A stretch of DNA of 64,000 nt, taken from Candidatus Brocadiaceae bacterium. Lineage in GTDB: Bacteria > Planctomycetota > Brocadiia > SM23-32. How positions within the stretch are numbered: the stretch's first letter is position 1; each line of letters opens with the position of its first letter. Where the stretch lies: assembly GCA_012728835.1 (NCBI GenBank), contig JAAYEJ010000042.1:1-64000 (forward strand), given 5' to 3'. This document shows, piece after piece, positions 53,677 to 62,060 of this stretch. The notes below the pieces were generated by a model. That model saw only the letters and a list, made by a program, of their open reading frames with translations. It did not search any database and was not told the origin of the DNA. The position numbers and the translations under genes are program-made.

Positions 53677-55299
53677 CTACAGCCACTCCTGACTGGCGTT
53701 CGCCGTGATGATGTGCCGCCGCCAGTTCGGCGAGGTCTCCGGGAAGTCGCTCCGGTAGTGCACGCCGCGCGATTCCCCGCGCTGGCGCGCGCTCATGCAC
53801 ACGAGGCGCGAGACCGTCAGCATGTTCTGCAGCTCCCAGCCCTCCGGGCCGTCGAATTCCTTGTCCATCAGGTAGCGGCACCAGAAGGTGATCATCTCGA
53901 GGGCTTCGTCCAGCTCGCTGCCGGTGCGCACGACGCCGGCGCTGCGCCAGACGAGGCTGCGGAGCGAGTTGCCCACGTCGGCCAGGTTCAGGTTCCCGTA
54001 GGCGGGTTCCTCCGGCAGCCCCTGGATGGCGTGGACGGACAGCGCCTCCGGGGCCCTGTCGATGGCGGCCTGGGCCGTGGCGGCGCAGCGGCGCCCGAAG
54101 ACGAGACCCTCCAGCAGCGAGTTGCTGCCCAGGCGGTTCGCCCCGTGCAGGCCCGTGCAGGCCACCTCGCCGCAGGCGAGGAGGTTGCGGATGTCGGTGC
54201 GCCCCTCCAGGTCCGTGCGCACCCCGCCGACCATGTAGTGGGCGGCCGGACGCACGGGAATCAGGTCCGCCGACGGCTCCAGGCCGAAGCGCCGGCACAG
54301 GCCCGTGATGGTCGGGAAGCGCGTCGCCAGGTAGTCGGCCGACATCGTGCGCACGTCCAGGTAGACACAGGTGTGTCCCGTACGCCGCAGTTCCTCGATG
54401 ATGCTGCGGCTGACAACGTCGCGCGGCGCCAGCTCGGCGTCCGGATGGTAGCGGTCCATGAAGCGCTCGCCGGCGCGGTTGCGCAGGACGCCGCCCTCGC
54501 CCCGCAGCGACTCGCTGATGAGCGCCCGGGACGCCCCGGCGACGTAGAGCGTGGTCGGGTGGAACTGCATGAACTCCATGTCCTGAAGCGACGCGCCCGC
54601 CCGGAACGCCATGGCCAGGCCGTCGCCGGTCACAACGGGCGGGTTGCTCGTCTCCCGGTAGATGCGGCCGCAGCCGCCCGTGGCCAGGACGGTCTGGCGC
54701 GCGCGCACCATCATGAGCCCGCGGCTCTCGCTCCAGATCAGCGCCCCGTGGCACGTGCCGTCCAAGGTCAGGAGGTCCAGCGCGAAGGTGTGCTCGAAGA
54801 TGTCCGTGTTGGCGCGCTCGCGCGCCCGGGCACACAGCACCGTCGCGATGGCGCGGCCCGTGGCGTCGCCGTCGGCGTGCAGGATGCGCGCGCGCCCGTG
54901 CCCGCCCTCGCGGGTGAACGAGAGCGCGTCGTTGGCCCGGTCGAAGCGCACGCCCAGCCGGGCCAGATCCTCCATGCACGCCGGCCCCTCTTCGGTGACC
55001 AGCCGCACGGTGTCCTCGTTGCAGACGCCGCAGCCGGCCTCCAGCGTGTCGCGGGCGTGCTGTTCCGGAGTGTCCCCCGGGCCCATGGCGCTGGCCACCC
55101 CTCCCTGCGCCTCGTTCGTGCTCCCGTCGTGCAGCTCACCCTTCGTAACGACCAGCACGGAGGTGCGCTCCGGTAGGGCCAGGGCGGCCGTCAGCCCCGC
55201 CACCCCGCTGCCGAGAACGAGCACGTCGGTGAATATCTGCGGGATGTTGTGGCTGCTGAAATGCACCAGGTAACGGCGGAGCTTCAGGGGTCTTCTCAT
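53677..55299 (-). CDS. nadB: L-aspartate oxidase
   Basis: 540 residues. FAD enzyme making iminoaspartate for NAD synthesis. The N-terminal FAD loop VLVLGSGVAGLTAALAL, NEAQGGVASA, HADGDATGRAI, MEFMQFHPTTLY, SESLRGEGGVL, PAAHYMVGGV and GANRLGSNSLLEG are all intact. Arg in the capping domain is retained. It overlaps the upstream DUF4175 gene by 4 bp (ATGA), an unusual partner. nadA and nadC are not in the window. Fumarate reductase subunits are related but lack this spacing. Confidence 0.93.
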   Translation of the reverse strand: MRRPLKLRRYLVHFSSHNIPQIFTDVLVLGSGVAGLTAALALPERTSVLVVTKGELHDGSTNEAQGGVASAMGPGDTPEQHARDTLEAGCGVCNEDTVRLVTEEGPACMEDLARLGVRFDRANDALSFTREGGHGRARILHADGDATGRAIATVLCARARERANTDIFEHTFALDLLTLDGTCHGALIWSESRGLMMVRARQTVLATGGCGRIYRETSNPPVVTGDGLAMAFRAGASLQDMEFMQFHPTTLYVAGASRALISESLRGEGGVLRNRAGERFMDRYHPDAELAPRDVVSRSIIEELRRTGHTCVYLDVRTMSADYLATRFPTITGLCRRFGLEPSADLIPVRPAAHYMVGGVRTDLEGRTDIRNLLACGEVACTGLHGANRLGSNSLLEGLVFGRRCAATAQAAIDRAPEALSVHAIQGLPEEPAYGNLNLADVGNSLRSLVWRSAGVVRTGSELDEALEMITFWCRYLMDKEFDGPEGWELQNMLTVSRLVCMSARQRGESRGVHYRSDFPETSPNWRRHIITANASQEWL

Positions 55300-58007
55300 G
55301 GGATCTCTGACAGTGTTCTGTAGTATTGCTGAACGACGTCGCGGTACCGGGGCGCCAGGCGCCCGTCGGCATCCTCGAACCGGCTGCGCAGGACGTCGGC
55401 CGGTAGTGTATCCGAAAGGCCCTCCGTCGCGCGCACCCCGTCGGCCGCCGCCTCGGGCGCATACACGACGCGCCCCTGGTCGGCCGCCGGCCCCTCGGGG
55501 CCCGGCGCCGACCCGTCCACATGGGCGGCCCGATAATGCTCGACGAACCGACGGAGTTCCTCCCGCTCCATCCCCAGGTCCTTCAGCAGGCCCCCCGGCA
55601 GGCTCTCGTCGCGCAGCATCCGTGCGACGGCCTCCATCGCACGGTCCAGTTCATCCTGCGACAGGGCGGGCTCCGGCGGGCCGTCCTCGGGAAGGGCGCG
55701 GACGCCGCCCCCGCCGCCGGCGGAGCCCCCCCCGCCGCCATCGCCGGGCGGCGTGCGGCCGGGCAGATCGCCGCCTTCGCCGGGCGACGCGCCGGGGTCC
55801 GCATTGCCCCGCTCGGCGCCCTGACCGGTCGAGGTCCCGGACGGTCCGCCCTCGTCCCCGCCCTCCCCTTCGGACGACGCCCCGGCGCGGGACGAACCCT
55901 CCGCCCCGCCCGGGCGCTCGCCCACCGCGCAGTCGGCGCATTCACCGGCGGCGGCCCAAGCCGCATCCGGCGCAGCCCCCCCTTCGGCTCCGCCGGGGCT
56001 CGTCGCGCCGCCGGAGCGTGCCCCACGGTCGGCATCCGAGGTCTGCGGGCGTCCTCCGCGGGCCTGGCCGCGCGCGCCGCCGCCTTCGGAGGCCCCGTCG
56101 CCGGCCTCGAACTCCGGTGCATGCCGCCGTGAGTCCTCGCGTCCTTCGCCTCCCGCGTCGGAGTCCGCCGGCTCGTGCGTGCCCTGCACACCGGCCCCCG
56201 CTTCATCGGCCGGCGCCGCTCCGGATGCCTGGCCGTCAGCGGTCTGCGGGGCGGCGTCTGCCACCGGATCGGCCTCTTCGTCGGCGGCCCGGGGAGCGGC
56301 CGTTTCCTGCGCTTGCGCCAACGCGCGGGCGATCCGGCGTGCCTGAGCCGTCAGCGCGTCGGCGTGGCCCCCGGCGCTTTCCGCTTCATCCTGGCCGGCC
56401 TGTCCGCCGGGGGCGTCCTGGCGGGCCGGGGCCTCTGCGGAGCGCTCGTCGGAGTCGGCCGTCGGGGCGGTGTCGCGCGCGGGCAGCGCGGGAACGAGGA
56501 TGCGGCGCTCCTCGGTACGCACCGTCTGCGGCCGGTCGGGCCGGTTGTCCACGGCCTCCAGGCAGTAGGCCAGCACGGACCCCGGCCGCAGCGGCACTCC
56601 GGCCAGGTCCCATTCGTACGCGCCGCGGGGCACGGAGGCGACGGCGGGCTCGGCGACCGTGTCCATGGAACCGGCCATGCCGTTCGCGCGGTAGTGCAGG
56701 TTCACCCGTGCGATGCCGAAGTCGTCCCGCGCTGCGTACCCCAGCAGGACCTTCGCGTCGCGCTTGGCCTCCAGCCCGTCTTCCGGCGCCAGGAGTTCGA
56801 TCGTCGGAGGCCGGTCCGGGCGGCTGGTCAGCTCATAGACCACGGGCGAAGGGTTCGCGAACGAGGCGCCGTTCGGATACGGCGGCGTCTCGAAGCAGAT
56901 GGAGTAGCGTTCCGAACGCCGCACGAAGAACCGGCCCCGCAGCGTCCGCCGGTCGGCCCCCACGTCCATGGCCAGCCGCCGGCCGGGCGCGAACTGCACG
57001 AAGCCCGCCCGCGCGGGCAGGTTCGTGCGCGCCTCGACGGTCACCTCCGTCCCCTGCACCACGTCGGCGCTGCCGCCGTCGACCGTCTGCACGGGCAGCC
57101 CCGTGTAGGCCGGCGGGGCGATCGTCATGCGCACGTCCGCCACGGCGGGCACCGGCAGCAGCCGGATGGCGAATCGCTCGCTGCGCGTGTCGCCGGCGAC
57201 CAGGTGATACTGCCCGTCCTCCAGCAGCGGCGGGAACGCGCCCTCCCACCGGTGCGGCCCCGCTGGAACGAGCGGCAGGCGACGGCCGGAGAACGTCGTC
57301 CCGTCCCAGATGACGTCGACGGCGGCCGGCTCGACGCCCGTCGCGGTCACGCCCACTGCGGGCGCGGACCCGACGATCGCGTAGACGTCGCCCGGCGCGA
57401 TCTCGACCAGGCGGGTGGCCGTCGGGGGCAGGATATCGGCCCGCGGGTTCATCAGCCGCCGCACGCTGGCTCCGGCGCTCTTGGGCGAGATCAGTGCGTA
57501 GAGCGCAAAGGCCGCCAGCACGGCCGCGACGGCGCCGGCCAGCCTCACGTAACGGGCCGGGTCCACGGCCACCCGGGCATCGAGCGACCGGACGTGCACG
57601 GCCGCCCTGCTCCGCATCAGGCGCCGGAGTTCCAGCGGGACCGCCGGGTCCTTCCGGCACTCCAGGTAGCTGATGAGCGTGTTCTTCAACTCCGGGCGGC
57701 ACACTTCCATGCGCCGCGCCACGTAGAGCCGGCCGGTGCGCCTCAACAGCGGCGACAGCGTGGCCAGCAGGGCGGCGCCGGCCGCCGACCACGTGAAGGC
57801 GTGGAAGAACGTCAGACGCCCCCACCTCTGCAGCACCAGCCCGTGGTCGATCAGAACGCCCGCAAACAGCGCGGTGACCACCAGCAGGGACACCCACAGG
57901 TAGCCCCACCCCCACGTCCACACGACCAGCGCCCGGCGGACGGCGTCGATCCGGCGCACGATCGGATCGGCCGAGCGATGTCGGCGCTCTCTGCCCTGGC
58001 GTGCCAT
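55296..58007 (-). CDS. DUF4175-family membrane protein with long disordered region
   Basis: 903 residues. Two or three TM helices in the first 165 residues (WTWGWGYLWVSLLVVTALFAG; AAVLAAFALYALI), then Ig-like beta domains with APPAYTGLPVQTVDGGSADVVQGTEVTVEA and a LAPEDGLEAKRDAKVLLGYAARDDFGI block typical of DUF4175. Residues about 505-790 are low-complexity Gly/Ala/Glu/Asp/Ser and probably disordered. The C-terminal 110 residues are helical and structured again. DUF4175 genes usually lie in MoxR/DUF58/VWA operons; here the partner is nadB. It has a strong promoter of its own. Confidence 0.8.
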   Translation of the reverse strand: MARQGRERRHRSADPIVRRIDAVRRALVVWTWGWGYLWVSLLVVTALFAGVLIDHGLVLQRWGRLTFFHAFTWSAAGAALLATLSPLLRRTGRLYVARRMEVCRPELKNTLISYLECRKDPAVPLELRRLMRSRAAVHVRSLDARVAVDPARYVRLAGAVAAVLAAFALYALISPKSAGASVRRLMNPRADILPPTATRLVEIAPGDVYAIVGSAPAVGVTATGVEPAAVDVIWDGTTFSGRRLPLVPAGPHRWEGAFPPLLEDGQYHLVAGDTRSERFAIRLLPVPAVADVRMTIAPPAYTGLPVQTVDGGSADVVQGTEVTVEARTNLPARAGFVQFAPGRRLAMDVGADRRTLRGRFFVRRSERYSICFETPPYPNGASFANPSPVVYELTSRPDRPPTIELLAPEDGLEAKRDAKVLLGYAARDDFGIARVNLHYRANGMAGSMDTVAEPAVASVPRGAYEWDLAGVPLRPGSVLAYCLEAVDNRPDRPQTVRTEERRILVPALPARDTAPTADSDERSAEAPARQDAPGGQAGQDEAESAGGHADALTAQARRIARALAQAQETAAPRAADEEADPVADAAPQTADGQASGAAPADEAGAGVQGTHEPADSDAGGEGREDSRRHAPEFEAGDGASEGGGARGQARGGRPQTSDADRGARSGGATSPGGAEGGAAPDAAWAAAGECADCAVGERPGGAEGSSRAGASSEGEGGDEGGPSGTSTGQGAERGNADPGASPGEGGDLPGRTPPGDGGGGGSAGGGGGVRALPEDGPPEPALSQDELDRAMEAVARMLRDESLPGGLLKDLGMEREELRRFVEHYRAAHVDGSAPGPEGPAADQGRVVYAPEAAADGVRATEGLSDTLPADVLRSRFEDADGRLAPRYRDVVQQYYRTLSEIP

Positions 58008-58046
58008 GGCGGGGTCTCACAGATGCATGGGGGCGAATCTCCCGTC

Positions 58047-58075
58047 ATTATAGTGGGGCCCACACCGCCAGTAAA
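58047..58075 (-). promoter_or_regulatory. Promoter for the DUF4175-nadB unit
   Basis: Minus strand: TTTACT (58075-58070), 17-bp spacer, perfect TATAAT (58052-58047), 40 bp before the ATG. Confidence 0.6.
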
Positions 58076-58094
58076 CACCGCCGTCGAACCGGGA

Positions 58095-58124
58095 TTGACA
58101 GGCCCGCCGACGGCGACGTACGAT
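58095..58124 (+). promoter_or_regulatory. Promoter for the secreted protein at 58186
   Basis: Perfect TTGACA (58095-58100), 18-bp spacer, TACGAT (58119-58124). Back to back with the minus-strand promoter, 20 bp apart. Confidence 0.6.
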
Positions 58125-58185
58125 ATCGTGGACGCGCGGCCCCGAGCGCCGCGCCCGCCGTTGGGTTCCAGTCAGGGAGGGTGAC

Positions 58186-59094
58186 ATGAGACGGTCTGTG
58201 GTGTGGGTGCTGGCGGCTTCCGTCGTGCTTCTGCAGGCGTCCGTTGCCGGGCAGACCGTGGACCCGGCCGAGGCGCTCGGATGCCGCGTCGTCGGCCTCC
58301 GCGTGGTGGGCGACACGGGCACCGACCCCGACACGTGGGACTGGGAGATGATGCCGTTCGGCGAGCGGATGGGCACCACGCTTGTGCTGGCGGTCATCTC
58401 CCGCTCTGCGGAGGTCGTGCCGCTGGCGACGGCCGTTGCGCAGTTCCGGGCCTTCCGCGACAGCGCCGGCACGGACCTGGCCGCCCCCGAACCCGACGAG
58501 GCGGCGCTGGAGTACTGGGAGCTGAACGTAGGGCTCAACCCGGCGTCGCCGAAGCTCGTGCGCCTCATGGAGGTCCGGGCCGGCAGCATCCCGGCCGCCG
58601 GCAGCCGTTCGATTCAGGCCGAAGGCACGCTGGCGGTCGTTGCCGGCATGCAGCCCGCGGCCGCCCGTCAGGAGGCCGTGCCGCTCCGGAAGGGCACCCG
58701 GATCACCGCCGGCCCCGTGCCCTTCGAGATCACCGAGGTCACCGTGGCCGATGCCGCCGACGCCCCGGCCGAGGACGACATGTCGATGGCCTGGCCGGCC
58801 GAACCGGTGATGACCGTGACGCTCGAGGCCCGCGAGGCGCTCGGGCAGATCGCCTACCTGGAGATGCTCGACGCCGACGACAAGCCCATCCAGTGGACCA
58901 GCCAGGGGAGCGACACGAGCCTGTCGTTCGCCGACGACGGGACGCCCTCGACCGAGGGGAGGTTCCGGATCGGCCTGCCGCAGAAGCGGGAGACGGTGAC
59001 GGTGGTGGTCCACTACTACGGCGAGGTCCGGAAGGTAGAACTGCCCTTCGCCATCGACTGCGGCGTGGTCGTGGAATCGCTGACCGCGCCGTGA
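58186..59094 (+). CDS. Secreted beta-rich protein of unknown function
   Basis: 302 residues. Sec signal peptide (RRSVVWVLAASVVLLQASVAGQ; cleavage near residue 22). No family recognised. The mature part alternates beta strands and Ala/Glu/Asp-rich linkers. It ends in a domain with TLEAREALGQIAYLEMLDADD and KRETVTVVVHYYGEVRKVELPF, resembling the Ig-like or DUF4384-type folds of planctomycetal envelope proteins. Its only neighbours are the divergent DUF4175 gene and repeat R3 downstream. Confidence 0.72.
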   Translation: MRRSVVWVLAASVVLLQASVAGQTVDPAEALGCRVVGLRVVGDTGTDPDTWDWEMMPFGERMGTTLVLAVISRSAEVVPLATAVAQFRAFRDSAGTDLAAPEPDEAALEYWELNVGLNPASPKLVRLMEVRAGSIPAAGSRSIQAEGTLAVVAGMQPAAARQEAVPLRKGTRITAGPVPFEITEVTVADAADAPAEDDMSMAWPAEPVMTVTLEAREALGQIAYLEMLDADDKPIQWTSQGSDTSLSFADDGTPSTEGRFRIGLPQKRETVTVVVHYYGEVRKVELPFAIDCGVVVESLTAP

Positions 59095-59134
59095 CCCGGC
59101 CGCACCCGGACGGCCGGCGAGGACGCCGCCGTCT

Positions 59135-59215
59135 CGTGTGGCACAGCCACCTCCGGCTGTGGCTGCATGCGCCCCAGCACGGAACGCACAGCCGGGGGCG
59201 GCTGTGCCGCACACG
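59135..59215 (+). repeat. 81-bp inverted-repeat element, copy R3
   Basis: Left arm CGTGTGGCACAGCC (59135 on) and the complementary right arm ending GGCTGTGCCGCACACG (59215) pair along about 27 bp. This is the inner hairpin of R1/R2 (GTGTGGCACAGC...). The outer CAGCCCGTTGA arms are absent. It lies 20 bp upstream of the -35 box of the small transcription unit. Confidence 0.7.
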
Positions 59216-59235
59216 GCGGTCCGGCTTCCTTTCCC

Positions 59236-59263
59236 TTGACACCCGGCCGTCCCGGTGTAGAAT
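59236..59263 (+). promoter_or_regulatory. Strong promoter of the small transcription unit
   Basis: Perfect TTGACA (59236-59241), 16-bp spacer, TAGAAT (59258-59263). Predicted start near 59270. Confidence 0.65.
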
Positions 59264-59320
59264 CCCGGGCCAGGTTTCGGACTGACTGATCAACGAATCC
59301 CCCTCTGCCGGAGGCGTCGA

Positions 59321-59380
59321 ATGACCGTTGCGAGAGCGCAGAGCGTCGTCGTGTCACGCCTCGGGCGGGCTCGATCCTGA
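59321..59380 (+). CDS. Candidate 19-residue peptide or leader ORF
   Basis: ATG 59321 with a perfect GGAGG at 59310-59314 (6-base spacing) encodes MTVARAQSVVVSRLGRARS and stops at 59380. It lies inside a very short transcript bounded by a strong promoter (59236) and two terminators (59410, 59454). The peptide is basic (4 Arg) with three consecutive Val. It could be a free small protein, a leader peptide, or incidental to a non-coding RNA. An anti-terminator pairing between 59363-59368 (GGGCGG) and the terminator's left arm (59414-59419) is possible. Confidence 0.5.
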   Translation: MTVARAQSVVVSRLGRARS

Positions 59381-59409
59381 GGGCGCGTTCGCGTCCTTGA
59401 CTGAATGAT

Positions 59410-59444
59410 CCGGCCGTCCCATTTGGGGCGGCCGGTTTCGTTTT
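59410..59444 (+). terminator. Intrinsic terminator 1 of the small unit
   Basis: CCGGCCGTCCC (59410-59420) pairs with GGGGCGGCCGG (59425-59435) over 11 bp with one G-U pair, a 4-base loop, then TTTCGTTTT. Compact and strong. Confidence 0.85.
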
Positions 59445-59453
59445 GGCGCACCG

Positions 59454-59488
59454 GCCGCAGGCGTGACAACCTGCGGCTTCTTCTTTTT
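59454..59488 (+). terminator. Intrinsic terminator 2 of the small unit
   Basis: GCCGCAGG (59454-59461) pairs with CCTGCGGC (59470-59477), loop of 8, followed by TTCTTCTTTTT. It lies only 10 bp after terminator 1. No gene lies between it and 59651. Confidence 0.85.
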
Positions 59489-59650
59489 CGTCGGTCAGCA
59501 CTCAACCACCGGGAACATCTATGACATCCGCGAAGGTTGTCGTCAATGCGTCCATCCACGGCGTGAAGCACAACAGCCGCGGCCCGGCCTCGCCTTCGGG
59601 CGCCGTCGCCGCTTTTGCACAGAATGCACAGACATGCAGGGAGTCACTGC

Positions 59651-60040
59651 ATGCGACGACGATACGAATCACGCGCCGCACAGGCCGTCCCCGAGGCCGC
59701 CTGCGTCTGCGCGCAATGTCGCAACGTCATACCCGGCCAGGCGCCGGGCACCGAACATAGAAACCACTGTCCGCACTGCCTCTGGAGCCTGCACGTCGAC
59801 ATGCGCTCGGGCGACCGTCGCTCGGGCTGCCGGGGGCTCATGGAACCCATCGCCGTCTGGGTCCAGAAGAACGGGGAATGGGCGCTCGTGCATCGCTGCA
59901 CGGAGTGCAGCGTCGTGCGCACGAACCGCATCGCCGGCGACGACAGCGTGCTGCTGCTGATGTCGCTCGCCGTGCGTCCGCTGGCGCGTCCGCCGTTCCC
60001 GCTGGACTCGCTGCGGCACGGGCTCGCCGCGCCGCCGTGA
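59651..60040 (+). CDS. RNHCP-domain protein
   Basis: 129 residues. Contains the RNHCP-domain signature HRNHCPHCLWSLHVD plus a second cysteine pair (CVCAQC) and a late one (HRCTECSVVRTNR), so one or two zinc sites are likely. The role of this domain is unknown. ATG 59651 has GGGAG 8 bases upstream; the frame continues upstream to 59615 without homology. It lies 162 bp after the tandem terminators, so it needs its own promoter, which I could not find. Confidence 0.78.
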   Translation: MRRRYESRAAQAVPEAACVCAQCRNVIPGQAPGTEHRNHCPHCLWSLHVDMRSGDRRSGCRGLMEPIAVWVQKNGEWALVHRCTECSVVRTNRIAGDDSVLLLMSLAVRPLARPPFPLDSLRHGLAAPP

Positions 60041-60092
60041 CCCGGCTGCCACGGGCGTGTATACTGGGGCCTTCACTCACGGTGAGGGCCCC

Positions 60093-60932
60093 ATGCACGT
60101 ACCGGAGCCGTACGGCGACGACATAGCGGCGGTCTACGACCTGCTGGTCGAGGGGCACGAGGATGCCGAGGTCGGCGGGCGGGAGCTGGCCTTCATCCTC
60201 CGGGCCCTGCGGGAGGTGTGTCGGCGTCCGGTGCACGATGTCCTCGACGCCGGCTGCGGCACGGGCAAGCACCTCATCCCCCTCGTGAGAGAAGGCTTCC
60301 GTCTCACGGGCATCGACTACAGCGAGCCGATGGTCCGCGAGTGCCGCCGCAAGCTCGACCGGCGCGGCCTGGATGCCGAACTGCTCGCCGGGGACCTGCT
60401 CGAGTTCGACCGGCCCGCGGCCTTCGACGCCGCCCTCGCGATGCATTCGGTCATCTGCTACCTCGTCGAGACCGAGCGCATCATCCTGGCGCTCCGCGCC
60501 CTGCGGCGGGCGCTCCGGCCGGGCGGCCTGCTGCTCCTGGACAACGTCAACGTGCTCGCGCAATGGATCACGTTCGACGAGACCTACTGGGACAAGCGCG
60601 TCGGCGAGACCATGGAAGTCGAGTTCCAGGAACGCCGACGCTTCGACGACTTCGCCGCGCTGTTTCACCTGGAGGTCAGGGCGACGGTGCGGGCGGAGGG
60701 CCGCGAGCACGGGATCCACAACGAGGACGTCCTGCGCGTCATGACGGTCGGCGAGCTATGCTGCTACCTCAGGGAAGCCGGCTTCCGCGTCCTCGCCGCC
60801 TACCCCGCCTTCGACTTCGACACGTCCGACGAGCCCTCCGGCGACCGCACCATCCTCCTGGCCGAAGCGGCGGCGGGAGCCAGAGGATGGAGATCGCACG
60901 CAGAAGGGCCTCCTGCAGCTCGCCCTTCCTGA
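60093..60932 (+). CDS. Class I SAM-dependent methyltransferase
   Basis: 279 residues. Motif I VLDAGCGTGKHLIPLVREG, acidic TGIDYSEPMVRE, then LAGDLLEFDRPAAFDAALAMHSVICYL and the LRPGGLLLLDNVN post-motif. Fits the Methyltransf_25/11 group of small-molecule methyltransferases. The start ATG 60093 has only a modest GTGAGG upstream; a TATACT box at 60059-60064 may be its -10. The last 164 bp overlap the tail of the convergent kinase-like ORF. Substrate unknown. Confidence 0.82.
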   Translation: MHVPEPYGDDIAAVYDLLVEGHEDAEVGGRELAFILRALREVCRRPVHDVLDAGCGTGKHLIPLVREGFRLTGIDYSEPMVRECRRKLDRRGLDAELLAGDLLEFDRPAAFDAALAMHSVICYLVETERIILALRALRRALRPGGLLLLDNVNVLAQWITFDETYWDKRVGETMEVEFQERRRFDDFAALFHLEVRATVRAEGREHGIHNEDVLRVMTVGELCCYLREAGFRVLAAYPAFDFDTSDEPSGDRTILLAEAAAGARGWRSHAEGPPAARPS

Positions 60933-61752
60933 CGTCTTCTATGAGGCCCCTTGCCCACTCAGGCAACTGTTCTTGCTCCACGGCAACCTGCAGGGCGCTG
61001 AGCGTGGAGACCGGACCGTCGAGGATCCTCTCGCGCTCCTCCACGGGCCCCCAGGCCTCACGGAAGGTTGCAGCTGCTTGCGCCTGCAAAGACCCGATGA
61101 CATTCCGGTAGTCGCTGTACGCAGGCCCGATGCCGAGCAGGTGGTAGTCGAACACGACGGCTTGGATCGGTTCTCTCCTCGATAGCGCCATGTTCGTCCA
61201 ATGGAAGTCGTTGTAGTTGAGCGTCTCGGGCAGTGACCGCATGGCGGCCTTGATGGCTTCAATGTGCGTTGCCGCCAGCTCCCAGACTGCGTTGTCGGCC
61301 ATGTCAAGCTTGCGGCCGACGGACAGGATGCTCTCAACTCTCAGAGCATCACACTCCCGGGTCAGGAAGTCGGGCGGTGCATCAGATCGCCGAAGCAGTC
61401 TGCGGCCGGCTCGGTGCAGTTCGTGGTACCACAATGCCACTGCCGCCCCAGTGCCTGCCTCTGCGACGTCGTCCCGACTCGCCAACCGCCATTGCGGACT
61501 GGTGGCCAGGTCGTCCAACAGCAAGGCGTTATCCGTAAACGCATGGACTCGAAGCGTCGGGACACCAAGGTCCTGCAGCAGCTGGTAGGCCCGGACTTCG
61601 GTCGCCCGCCGGCCTGACGGGCACCACTTCAGGACATAAGACCTCTTCTCCTGTGTGATCCGGCAGACACAGGTACCGGCTCTCTCATGAAGCACCTCGA
61701 CAACCGAGGCACGGTCGAGCCCAAGCTGGTGCAGTACGGTCCCGGTCTGCAT
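60769..61752 (-). CDS. Aminoglycoside/choline-kinase-like protein, 3' end probably run-on
   Basis: 327 codons. APH-type kinase fold: an N-lobe with YVLKWCPSG (Lys), the catalytic loop LNYNDFHWTNM (Asp and Asn present, with Asn-Tyr-Asn-Asp replacing the usual HGD), and metal Asp in VVFDYHLLGIGP. About the last 35 residues are Arg/Gly-rich and coincide with the antisense of the methyltransferase 3' end, so the natural stop was probably lost at a recombination join near 60870. Base composition is visibly lower in GC than the genes to its left. Substrate unknown; resistance cannot be inferred. Confidence 0.65.
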   Translation of the reverse strand: MQTGTVLHQLGLDRASVVEVLHERAGTCVCRITQEKRSYVLKWCPSGRRATEVRAYQLLQDLGVPTLRVHAFTDNALLLDDLATSPQWRLASRDDVAEAGTGAAVALWYHELHRAGRRLLRRSDAPPDFLTRECDALRVESILSVGRKLDMADNAVWELAATHIEAIKAAMRSLPETLNYNDFHWTNMALSRREPIQAVVFDYHLLGIGPAYSDYRNVIGSLQAQAAATFREAWGPVEERERILDGPVSTLSALQVAVEQEQLPEWARGLIEDVRKGELQEALLRAISILWLPPPLRPGGWCGRRRARRTCRSRRRGRRRGRGSRLP

Positions 61753-61826
61753 TCCCTCCTCTTCGTCCGGTCATGTCCGGCTATCGATTCTGTGCTCGCC
61801 GCGCACCGAGTCGGGTTATCCGCAGG

Positions 61827-62060
61827 CTACTCGCCAGTAGCTTTGAACTGGCTGAGGATCTTTGCGATTGCTTCGGTAGCTTCATCGGGATCCGGCAGAC
61901 CCTGGAACGCCACCTCCGGACGCGTCGCCACTCCTTCACCCGTCACGCTGCTTGTGCCCGGGGTATAGATGCCGAGCTGCCAGATGCCGAACAGCCGTTG
62001 CAGGATGTTCTGGCGCTGCTCCAGGTCGGTCACCTTGTGATAGGGCACGGAGTGACGGAT
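61827..62060 (-). pseudogene. Truncated bPH2 (YdbT/YdbS-like) domain gene
   Basis: The frame encodes VPYHKVTDLEQRQNILQRLF, GIWQLGIYTPG and EVAFQGLPDPDEATEAIAKIL, the second half of a bacterial PH-2 domain, then stops. Its first half and the upstream membrane helices are missing. Codons beyond about 62060 are the antisense of the phage-like gene. It is a remnant cut by a join at about 62060-62085. Confidence 0.6.

Noticed and set aside
59521-59760. 79-codon plus-strand frame (MTSAKVVVNASIH...) after the tandem terminators
   Set aside because: It overlaps the RNHCP gene out of frame for over 100 bp, turns Arg-rich there, and has only a weak RBS.
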